A stretch of 64,000 bases of DNA from Macrophomina tecta. Its lineage: Eukaryota; Ascomycota; Dothideomycetes; Botryosphaeriales; Botryosphaeriaceae. Positions 56,228 to 64,000 of this stretch are shown one piece after another; position 1 is the stretch's first letter, and every line of letters begins with the position of its first letter. Both the position numbers and the translations under genes were made by a program. The notes below the pieces were generated by a model, which did no database searches, was not told the DNA's origin, and saw only the letters and a program-made list of their open reading frames with translations. The DNA lies in NCBI GenBank assembly GCA_024180945.1, contig JAKSGN010000007.1, positions 4,774,001 through 4,838,000 of the forward strand. Reading direction: 5' to 3'.

Positions 56228-59200
56228 CTAAGCTGCGTCCATCGAACGTAATTTCTCTAAGATCAGAGCAATCTGCGCTCTTCTTGTTGGCGCGTCCATC
56301 AAATCTTCCACCGCCAGCTCAAGTTGACCATGTGTAGCTCGGTGATACACGTCTTTCAAGTGTGCAGCTGCCAGGACAGCCTCACCCCACAGTTCGTAGA
56401 ATGCGATATCCTCCGGGCCCAGTTGGCTATCTTTGGCATGCGCAGAGGCAGGGAAGACCTCGCTCCACGCTCGTTCGACGATGGCTTGTGCCTTCTCGAA
56501 CATTGCCGGGCCTTCCTCATCCTCTGAAACGCAAACGCCATTGGCAGTTTCAGTAGCTGCGATGGGGACCGGAATAACGGGCATTCCTTCACCACCTCTG
56601 CTCAACACCAGCACCTCTTCAGCTCCCTCCGCCAAAGCCTCACCCAGGCTCTCAACATTCTTGCACAAGAGACCAAGGATCTGCTGCGCGATGGTCTCCC
56701 CCAACGTCTCCTTGCAGAAGTTGATTTCAATGCGCAAAGATCCGGCCTCAGGCACCGGCTCCGACATAATCCACACGTCGGCAACGCCGTGTGCAGGAGC
56801 GAAGCTCTCGAGCTGCCAATCCGGCGCTCCTGGCCCGCTCCGCCCGGTCGCCGCGGGGCTCGCGACCGCTCCGTCGAGCGTGACGGCGAAGTTGTTGTGC
56901 TGGACGATGGAGCTCCAGCGCGCCCACCGCGGCCAGTCCGAACACTTCTCGATGATTTGCCTGAAGCCCAGCCATTCGTGCGGCAGGCCAGCCACGTACT
57001 GGTCGTGCACGCGCCCGACGAGCTCCCGCGCCCGCGTCTGCAGCCCCACGCGGGCCCGGACGGGGAGGATGTTCATGCACGGTCCGACGGCGTCCTGGTG
57101 CAGCTGCGCGTCGCTGCGGCCGACCGTCACGGAGCCGAAGGTGATGTCCGCCTCGTCGCCGTCTGAGATTTGTGCCAGCGTCGCCGCCCATGCTGCTTTG
57201 ACCAGCGAGGCCGCGGTCACGCCGCTACGGCTCAGAGCTGCGGCGTTGGCATGCGCCAATGCGCTCTCGGAAGAGGCCATGAGGTGCTTGTACGAGGGTG
57301 CGGAGCCGCCGGCAACCACCTCCGTGATGCCGGAAGAGTCAAGCAGGAGATTGCGCCAGTATTGCTCGGCGGCGGACGAGTCCCGTTGGCGAAGAATGCG
57401 GGCGTAGTGGGAGAAGGGGGCGCCTGGCGGGCTAGAGGGTTCGTTGTTGTAAGCGGCCTTCAGATCGCGCAGCAATACGGGCAAGCTGATGCCATCATAC
57501 AGAGCATGTGCGATCCGTATGACGAGGCCGCCGGCTTTGGTGACGAAGAAGTGAACGGGAGAGCTGCTCAGGCTGCGTGGTGTTCGCATGTCTCTGTCAA
57601 TAACTGCCCTCTCGTCGCCCTCCCATATCTCCTCCACCAGTCCCAAAGTTGCACCGGTGTCAGCGCGAAGAGCTACTTGCAACAGGGCTTGCTCGTGCGG
57701 TACGAAGACGGTACGCAGGATTTGGTGGCGGCGGACAAGGGCTCGGCATGCCGCGGCCATGCGGTCTGGGGCCAGAGAATATCCCTCCTTGCCCTTGAGC
57801 GTCAAATAGTTGTTGTATCCACGGCTGCGCAGATGGGTGGCGGCCCATGTCCAGGCCTGGTAGTCCGTTGCAGTGGCCACATCCTCGATGTCTCCGTTAT
57901 CAAATCTTTGGCTGACGACCTTTGCAATAGCCTCATGCAAGGGGGCGTCTGGTGACGCGAGCGTCCCGTCCCCGTTTTGCTGCTCATCTGCGCATTCTAG
58001 AGCGTCATCCAAGGAACGAGCCGCCTTTGCCATATCCGCCAATGTTGTGTTGGTGAATATACTAGCGACGGTGAGACGTAGGCCCTCACGTTCACGGGCC
58101 AGGGTTGCCAGCCGCATTGCGGAGATGGAATCGCCGCCCAGTTGGAAGAATCCATCTTCCTTGCCAACGGCATCAGCTGGGAGCTGTAGTACCTCGACCC
58201 ACAGCGCATGCAATATCCGTTCGGCCGGTGTCGTTGGCGGGGCCCGCGGGGTGTGTGCAGCAGATGAAACTGTCAGGCAGCAATGGGCAGCTTGCTGGGC
58301 TGAGAGACCGGCAACAAGTGCGCGGAGACGCTTTCGGTCGGTCTTGCCTGCCAGCGTGAGCGGGATTTGCGTGAGTGGGACAAACATGGTGGGAACCATG
58401 TGAGCTGGGAGCTGCTTCGCGAGGCGGGCTTGAAGGCTGACGAATGCGGTGCGGATGTGTTCTGCCAGGTCAAGCACTCGAGGTTCCTCCTCTTGAGCCG
58501 CCAGTCCGAGGAATGCGGCCAGCAGTTGAGCCCCAGGCCGGCCGGGCGCTGTGATTTGGTCTACTGCTACCGCCTTTATTTCAACGCCAACTGCGCTGGT
58601 TTCCTGGCGGATGAGAGCCTCGATGGGGCCGAGCTCCATACGCTGGCCACGCAGCTTGATCATGGAGTCCTTGCGTCCGACGTAGCAGAGAGAGCCGTCA
58701 GCGTCGTAGCGGACGAGGTCGCCTGTTCTATACAGTCTCTTTCCAGCGGCTTCCGTCCAACCAGCATTCGCGACAAAAGCCTCGGCAGTCTTCTCTGGCT
58801 CGTTCAAGTACCCCTGGGCCAGTGTTTCCGCCTCGACTACAAGTTCACCAACGGCGCCCAGTGGTGCAAGAGCAAGACGATCCTGAGACTTGCCAGACTG
58901 CGGCCTGACAACCCAGCATCTCCCAGAGACAGGCCGGCCGATTCGGCTTGCATGGTCGCTTGGTCGAAGTCCGGCTGCCACGGAAGTGATAACACAATTT
59001 TCTGCGGGTCCGTAGGCATTGATCAAATGCAGCCGATCCGCCCAAGTAGCCAACGTGTCTGGTGCAGCTGCCTCTCCACCAACCACCAAGGTTCGCAACT
59101 GCCGGCAAACTCTCTCGGGGTCCAGGGTACGCGCGAAGGATGGCGTGAAGAGCGCCCAATTGGCGTTGGTCCGTGCCATTGCAGCGGTGATATCGGTGGC

Positions 59201-62200
59201 ACGTTCCTCTGGCGACGGCACACAGACGCAGCCGCCATGGGAAAGGGTGGTGAGCATTTCCATGATGCTGGCATCGAAGACGTAGGACGCAAAGTGGAGG
59301 ACGCGGGCGTCGCGGTTGATGCGCAGGGCTTGGCCGTGGTCGGTGGCTCCGCGGGAAAGCGAGGCATGGGTGGTGACGACGCCCTTGGGCCGGCCGGTGC
59401 TGCCAGAGGTGAATATGACACAGGCTGTGCTGTTTAGCTGCGCCTGCGAGCGAAAATCGCCGCTTGGGGCTGGAATGGAGTCTAAGAACGCAGCCGAGAC
59501 CTCGACAGCGCGCGCTCCCAGAGAAGCACAGAGGGCACCTCTTCCAGGAGAGGCAACAATGACCTTGGCACGTGTTTGGTCAACGACGTCTTGCAGCCAT
59601 GGCCGGGGGTAGCTGGGATCCAATGGGACGAAAGCGCCGCCGGCTTTGAGCACGGCCAGGACAGAGATGATGGCCCAGGCAGACTTGTCGAAGCAGAACG
59701 GCACCAAAGTCTCGTGCGTGACGCCCAGGGCGACCAAATGCAGTGCCAATCGATCCGAGAGCTCGTCCACCTCGAGGTAAGAGAAGTCCACCTCCCAGGA
59801 GCAGATGGCCTGCCGATCGGGTTCCGCGCGCGCCCTGGCCGACATGCGGTCCGAAACGCACATGGAATTCTCTGGGCTGGGCGCCGCCTGGAGCGACTGA
59901 GCAAGGTCGTTCCACAGATGCAGCTGATCCCAGTCCGCAGGCCCAGGAACTGCCAACTCCGCCAGCGGTTGGTTGCAATTCTCAGCCTCGGCCTCCGCCA
60001 GCAGCCTGACGAGATGCACGAATTGCCGTAGCAGCCAGGCCCCGCGATGCGGCGGTATGATGTTGTCGTCCCAGCCAAGCATGACATCGGCGCCGCTGTC
60101 GTCCAGGCTGCATTGGCAGGTCAGTGGGTAGGAGAAGAATCCTGTCTCGTTCTCTGAGTCTTGCCAATGGCCCATGACTTCGCTGTTGGTCGCGTCGCGG
60201 AGCTCCCGTGGCTGCACCACCAGCAGGTTGCCAAAGGCGCACGCAGAGCGCGCTACACCTCCCAGACGGGCCAAATTCTGCAAACCGAAGTGCTCGTGCG
60301 GCAGCGCCTCGAGCCATGCCGTCTGGACGCTGTCGAGGTACTGACCGACGCTCTGCGACTCATCAACATGCACGGCGGCTGGCAGCGCACACATGGTCGG
60401 GCCGACCACGCGCTCAATGCCAGGGAGCGACGAGCTGGACCGGCCAGAAGACACGGTGCCGAATAGAACAGCGCTGCGGCCGTTCGCATCTTCTCCGTCC
60501 GAATGCTGCTGGAGGAGCAGCGCCCATGCCGCCCGGATCAGCGTAGGGGTGGTTATGCCGGACGCCTTCTTCCGACGGATATCTACCTTCTGGCTCTCAA
60601 AGCGCGTGACCCTGGGCCGGTATTCTGGGCCTGGCGGTGGTGGGAAGGTTGTGAGCGCCTGGCCTTCAAACGCCTTTGCCCAGAAGACCCGAGACCGCTC
60701 CGCCGTAGCTTCGACGTCGGAAACAAAGCGTCGAAAAGCTGGACGCGGGGACAAGAGCGGGTGGTTGACGGTGCCGCCGCGGTAGGCGGCCTCGACCTGT
60801 TCGATGACCAGCTTCATCGACCACCCGTCGTACGTGCTGTGATGGGCCGTCCATACAAGCCAACGCTTTCCGCTGCCCGGTTCAACGACCTCGCGCCACC
60901 TGTTCAACGGGGCGCCCAGCTCCGTCTTGATGCGCCTCTCCTGCTCAATCACCTGGGCGAGACTGGCTCCTTCGTCAATCTTCCACTGCGGGGGTTCGTC
61001 CAGCACGACCTGGACGGTGGCGCCGCTGCCCTCCAGCTGCACAATGCGCGTGCGAAGTATGGCATTGTCGGCCACAATCCGCGCCCAGGCGGACCGGAAG
61101 CGCTCAGCATCGAGCCCTGCCGGCAGCTCGAAGACGTTGTGAGACACGTAGGCGCCGTGGCGCTCCAACGAGAGCGACATGAGGCCCTCCTGGAGCGGCG
61201 TGCATGGATACAGGTCTCGGATCTTGTGCGCATCCCACCCCTGAGCGCGCGCGACGACCTCGAACATGAATCGGCGCGTAAAGCCGGAGCTCCGGCGGCG
61301 ATCCATGGTCGTTGTCGATGTCGCCGCGGCCGGGTCTGCTGCTGTGAGCTCGGTAGCGCTCTGTTTGGCGAGCGCAGCAATGTCGGGCGCCTTGAAGAGG
61401 TCTGCAACGGTGAAGGAGAGCCCGTACTCGCGTGCCGTTGCGACAAGCCGCATGCCCTGGATCGAGTCGCCGCCCAGCCGCGCGAACACATCGTCTGCGT
61501 AGACCCGGTCCTCGGAGACTCCCAGCGCTCTCGCCACAAGCATGCACAGTGTCTTCTCGGGAGAAGTTGCGGGTCTGCGGCCGGCTCGTCCATCGAGGCG
61601 AGAGAAGGACGCCAACTGGTCCGGCGTCAGCGCAGCACCAAGCGCACGCAGCTGCTTCCGGTCGATCTTATTAGAAGCCGTACGGGGCATGGCATCAATC
61701 GGGACGATGACGGTCGGGATCATGTACGGCAACAGTCGGCCGGAGAGCGCAGTGGTTATGGCGGACAGGAGGCGCTGGAGCACGTCGGGCGAGGCCTTCC
61801 TCCCATCGAAGCACAGGAAAGCGGCAAGCACAGAGGCCCCGTCGGTCGGAGAAAGCTGTCCGACTGCGCTGTCGTCGTGGAAACCGGCGGCTCGCAGCGC
61901 TTCCAGCATCGCGCATTCGACCTCGGCGACTTCGACGCGCTGTCCGCGCAGCTTGATCTGCGTATCCGCTCTCTCCACGAACTCGACGGTGCCGTCAGAG
62001 GCATAGCGCACGAGGTCGCCCGTGCGAAACATGCGCTGGCTGGTGGCGATGCCGTTTCCCGGAGCCCACCGCGTGTACCTGTCGGATCCAGGCACCAGGA
62101 AGCTCTTCGCCGTGCGTTCTGCGTCGTTCAAGTACCCCCCTGCAGCATTGACAGGCCCCTCGACCACGAGCTGGCCAACCACTCCGACAGGCGCCAGGCG

Positions 62201-64000
62201 CGTGCAGTCTTCCGCATCTGCCACCCAGAGCCGGCAGCCCACCGGAAACCCGAGATTCGGCGGCTCTCGCACGCCCGGGGCGAGGGTGCCGGCGACGCAC
62301 AGCGACGATTCTGCCGGGCCGTATGCGGTTATAAGGCGCGCGCGGTGCGCCCAGCGGCGCAGTTCCGTCTGCTGCAGCATCTCGCCGCCCAGCATGAGCG
62401 TGCGCAGTCCCGGCAGCTCGTCTGGCTCCAGCTGGCGTCCCAGCGATGGCGTGACATGAACGTAGTTGGCTCGCAGACGAGCAAAGGCGCCCGCGAAGTC
62501 TCCCATGCGGTCGGCATCTGAGGGCACACAGACGCAGCCGCCTTGCATGAGCGTGGCCAAGTTGTCGCCTACGCTTGCGTCGAAAGCGTAGGCGGCAAAT
62601 TGGAAGACACGGCTGCCGGGATTCACGTTAAGGCAAGGGCCGAAGGCTTCAAAGCTCGAGGCGAGGCCGGAGTGGTTGTGCAGGATAGCCTTTGGCGTGC
62701 CCGTGCTGCCCGAGGTGAACATGACGCATGCGAAGTCGTCAGGAGTACATGTGTCGTTGGGAGGCTGGCCGGTGGGCAGCCGGTTGACGGTGCTAGGGGA
62801 CAACTGGATGATCCGGTGCACATGCCCCTCGAAAATGTTTGCATGAGCTGGACTGCAGACAACAACCTTCGCCGACACCTGTGCCGCCAGCTCTTGCACC
62901 CGAGACGCCTGGTGCTGCACAGGATCGAGCAGGGCAAAGGCGGCGCCGCTCTTCAGGACCGCCAGCATGGCCACCACTGCCCACATGGATTTCTCAAACG
63001 CAACCGGCACAATCCCCCCAGCAGAAGCGCCCAGCTCTCGAAGCTTCACGGCCACACGTCCGGCATAATCGTTGAGCTGCCTGTAAGTCAAGCTCCCGTC
63101 CCACGCACACACTGCTTCGGCGTCTGGCGCCGCAGCAACCCGCTGGCCGATGATGTCGTGGACGCGCCGTTCGATTACGGGCGGAGGGCAGCGGTTCCAC
63201 TCAGCAATTTCCGCATAGTCCTCTGGGCTCACCAGATCCAGCGCTTGGATCTGGATCGGATGCGTGTCAGCGGCAGAGGCGTGCCTCAACAGCTCGTGCG
63301 CCGTGTGAGCAAACTGGTCAACCACTCTCCGCATCTGCACGTGGTTGAGCAGCCGCGGATCGAAGCTCGCGTTGATCTTCACTCCCCCCCGGCACGGCGC
63401 GCACTCGAACATGAGAGCGTAGTTGTTGAACGTGCCGAGGCCTGCGTCGCGGTCCTTCCGCTCACCCAGCACGCCGCCGCCATCGGCGCGGTGGAGGTCT
63501 TCCTCGCCGGCCCCGGCCTGCACAACAAGCACGTTCTGGAACTTGCAGGCCTCCGCAGCCGCAGGACTGGCCCTGGCAATAGTGGGCAGCCCCACGTGCT
63601 CGTATGGTTGCATGGCGCCTGCCTGTTCCTGGACGCGCTGGAGGAAGCTGGCCGGAGGCTCCGTTCGGTCAACACGCACCCGGAAGGGAACAGTCACGAA
63701 GGTTGGGCCGAGCATCTGCTCAATCCCGGCGATCGGGGCCGTTCTCCCCGTCACTGTGGCCCCGAAGACGACGTCGTTGCGGCCAGTATGAGCCGAGACC
63801 ACCAGCGCCCAGGCAGCGCGGAGCAGGGTTGCCGTGGTGATGGCGGACGGTGCCAGCTCGACGTGGCGCTGAATGAGCGCATCAGCGGTGGGCTCGTGGC
63901 CAGCAGTAGGCAACGCAGGGAAGACGGCGGCATCACAGTCCGAGAGCTCATCCTTCCAGAACTTGACGCCTGCTTCGTCGCGTGCCTGATGCTGGAGGTA
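56228..64000 (-). CDS. non-ribosomal peptide synthetase, C-terminal 2590 residues (5' part outside the window)
   Basis: One uninterrupted frame runs from the stop at 56228 through the right edge of the window. In protein order it shows the second half of a C domain; an A domain (FTSGSTGTPKA near 62700, FRTGDLVRY); a T domain with GGDSI near 61460; a complete C domain with HHSTYDG near 60830; a second A domain (FTSGSTGRPKG near 59400, YRTGDLVRY); a second T domain with GGDSI near 58125; and a terminal C domain with AHALYDGIS near 57500. There is no thioesterase. The terminal C domain has the active-site form of fungal cyclising C domains. The last 100 residues resemble a carrier domain, but the phosphopantetheine Ser position reads WGEA. 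It should build and cyclise a peptide in the cytosol. The number of modules upstream is unknown. Confidence 0.96.
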   Translation of the reverse strand, partial: YLQHQARDEAGVKFWKDELSDCDAAVFPALPTAGHEPTADALIQRHVELAPSAITTATLLRAAWALVVSAHTGRNDVVFGATVTGRTAPIAGIEQMLGPTFVTVPFRVRVDRTEPPASFLQRVQEQAGAMQPYEHVGLPTIARASPAAAEACKFQNVLVVQAGAGEEDLHRADGGGVLGERKDRDAGLGTFNNYALMFECAPCRGGVKINASFDPRLLNHVQMRRVVDQFAHTAHELLRHASAADTHPIQIQALDLVSPEDYAEIAEWNRCPPPVIERRVHDIIGQRVAAAPDAEAVCAWDGSLTYRQLNDYAGRVAVKLRELGASAGGIVPVAFEKSMWAVVAMLAVLKSGAAFALLDPVQHQASRVQELAAQVSAKVVVCSPAHANIFEGHVHRIIQLSPSTVNRLPTGQPPNDTCTPDDFACVMFTSGSTGTPKAILHNHSGLASSFEAFGPCLNVNPGSRVFQFAAYAFDASVGDNLATLMQGGCVCVPSDADRMGDFAGAFARLRANYVHVTPSLGRQLEPDELPGLRTLMLGGEMLQQTELRRWAHRARLITAYGPAESSLCVAGTLAPGVREPPNLGFPVGCRLWVADAEDCTRLAPVGVVGQLVVEGPVNAAGGYLNDAERTAKSFLVPGSDRYTRWAPGNGIATSQRMFRTGDLVRYASDGTVEFVERADTQIKLRGQRVEVAEVECAMLEALRAAGFHDDSAVGQLSPTDGASVLAAFLCFDGRKASPDVLQRLLSAITTALSGRLLPYMIPTVIVPIDAMPRTASNKIDRKQLRALGAALTPDQLASFSRLDGRAGRRPATSPEKTLCMLVARALGVSEDRVYADDVFARLGGDSIQGMRLVATAREYGLSFTVADLFKAPDIAALAKQSATELTAADPAAATSTTTMDRRRSSGFTRRFMFEVVARAQGWDAHKIRDLYPCTPLQEGLMSLSLERHGAYVSHNVFELPAGLDAERFRSAWARIVADNAILRTRIVQLEGSGATVQVVLDEPPQWKIDEGASLAQVIEQERRIKTELGAPLNRWREVVEPGSGKRWLVWTAHHSTYDGWSMKLVIEQVEAAYRGGTVNHPLLSPRPAFRRFVSDVEATAERSRVFWAKAFEGQALTTFPPPPGPEYRPRVTRFESQKVDIRRKKASGITTPTLIRAAWALLLQQHSDGEDANGRSAVLFGTVSSGRSSSSLPGIERVVGPTMCALPAAVHVDESQSVGQYLDSVQTAWLEALPHEHFGLQNLARLGGVARSACAFGNLLVVQPRELRDATNSEVMGHWQDSENETGFFSYPLTCQCSLDDSGADVMLGWDDNIIPPHRGAWLLRQFVHLVRLLAEAEAENCNQPLAELAVPGPADWDQLHLWNDLAQSLQAAPSPENSMCVSDRMSARARAEPDRQAICSWEVDFSYLEVDELSDRLALHLVALGVTHETLVPFCFDKSAWAIISVLAVLKAGGAFVPLDPSYPRPWLQDVVDQTRAKVIVASPGRGALCASLGARAVEVSAAFLDSIPAPSGDFRSQAQLNSTACVIFTSGSTGRPKGVVTTHASLSRGATDHGQALRINRDARVLHFASYVFDASIMEMLTTLSHGGCVCVPSPEERATDITAAMARTNANWALFTPSFARTLDPERVCRQLRTLVVGGEAAAPDTLATWADRLHLINAYGPAENCVITSVAAGLRPSDHASRIGRPVSGRCWVVRPQSGKSQDRLALAPLGAVGELVVEAETLAQGYLNEPEKTAEAFVANAGWTEAAGKRLYRTGDLVRYDADGSLCYVGRKDSMIKLRGQRMELGPIEALIRQETSAVGVEIKAVAVDQITAPGRPGAQLLAAFLGLAAQEEEPRVLDLAEHIRTAFVSLQARLAKQLPAHMVPTMFVPLTQIPLTLAGKTDRKRLRALVAGLSAQQAAHCCLTVSSAAHTPRAPPTTPAERILHALWVEVLQLPADAVGKEDGFFQLGGDSISAMRLATLAREREGLRLTVASIFTNTTLADMAKAARSLDDALECADEQQNGDGTLASPDAPLHEAIAKVVSQRFDNGDIEDVATATDYQAWTWAATHLRSRGYNNYLTLKGKEGYSLAPDRMAAACRALVRRHQILRTVFVPHEQALLQVALRADTGATLGLVEEIWEGDERAVIDRDMRTPRSLSSSPVHFFVTKAGGLVIRIAHALYDGISLPVLLRDLKAAYNNEPSSPPGAPFSHYARILRQRDSSAAEQYWRNLLLDSSGITEVVAGGSAPSYKHLMASSESALAHANAAALSRSGVTAASLVKAAWAATLAQISDGDEADITFGSVTVGRSDAQLHQDAVGPCMNILPVRARVGLQTRARELVGRVHDQYVAGLPHEWLGFRQIIEKCSDWPRWARWSSIVQHNNFAVTLDGAVASPAATGRSGPGAPDWQLESFAPAHGVADVWIMSEPVPEAGSLRIEINFCKETLGETIAQQILGLLCKNVESLGEALAEGAEEVLVLSRGGEGMPVIPVPIAATETANGVCVSEDEEGPAMFEKAQAIVERAWSEVFPASAHAKDSQLGPEDIAFYELWGEAVLAAAHLKDVYHRATHGQLELAVEDLMDAPTRRAQIALILEKLRSMDAA

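Noticed and set aside
58367..59437. Plus-strand open frame of 356 codons inside the NRPS
   Set aside because: Antisense to the second A domain, with no domain of its own.
60503..62521. Plus-strand open frame of 672 codons across the NRPS
   Set aside because: It is the antisense shadow of GC-rich NRPS coding sequence. The minus frame carries all A, T and C domain motifs.

Overview
This window comes from a filamentous ascomycete (Pezizomycotina). Genes are interrupted by short 40-80 nt spliceosomal introns, and third codon positions are rich in C and G. The gene content is typical of these fungi: Zn2Cys6 regulator, cytochromes P450, LaeA-like methyltransferases, a sterol reductase and a large NRPS. 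I cannot assign a genus. All exon borders below were read by eye from GT/AG signals and frame continuity, without transcript data. In every multi-exon gene listed, the joined exons keep one frame.

Layout. 0-13 kb: the 3' end of a gene cut by the window edge, a low-complexity hypothetical protein, a full-length ABCB-type ABC transporter, a Zn2Cys6 transcription factor, a PC4/Sub1 coactivator and two weak hypotheticals. 13-17.4 kb: a gene-free gap holding a decayed repeat. 17.4-29 kb: P450, Sir2 deacetylase, monocarboxylate-type MFS transporter, a second P450 and a secreted GH43 enzyme. 29-39 kb: an ERG4-type sterol C-24(28) reductase, a dead LaeA-like methyltransferase copy, a sugar-type MFS transporter and an intact LaeA-like methyltransferase.

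39-64 kb is the striking part. It looks like a non-ribosomal peptide gene cluster running off the right edge. It holds four isopenicillin-N-synthase-like Fe(II)/2-oxoglutarate oxygenases, a fifth oxygenase of a different subfamily, a 2-isopropylmalate synthase paralogue, a P450, a 'bANK' regulator (bZIP-type basic region plus ankyrin repeats, the architecture known from TOXE of the HC-toxin cluster), and the last 2590 residues of an NRPS. The visible NRPS order is C(part)-A-T-C-A-T-C-terminal tail. It ends in a condensation-type cyclisation domain and has no thioesterase.

How the genes may work together (inference): the LeuA-like enzyme could supply leucine or a chain-extended amino acid. The NRPS would assemble and cyclise the peptide, the oxygenases and P450 would hydroxylate residues before or after assembly, and the bANK protein would switch the set on. 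The combination of a LeuA homologue, several 2OG oxygenases and an NRPS ending in a C domain resembles echinocandin-type pathways. The regulator type instead recalls HC-toxin and apicidin. I know of no described cluster with exactly this set. A near-palindromic motif built on ATGCATGT lies close upstream of four of the cluster's genes and is a candidate shared control site.
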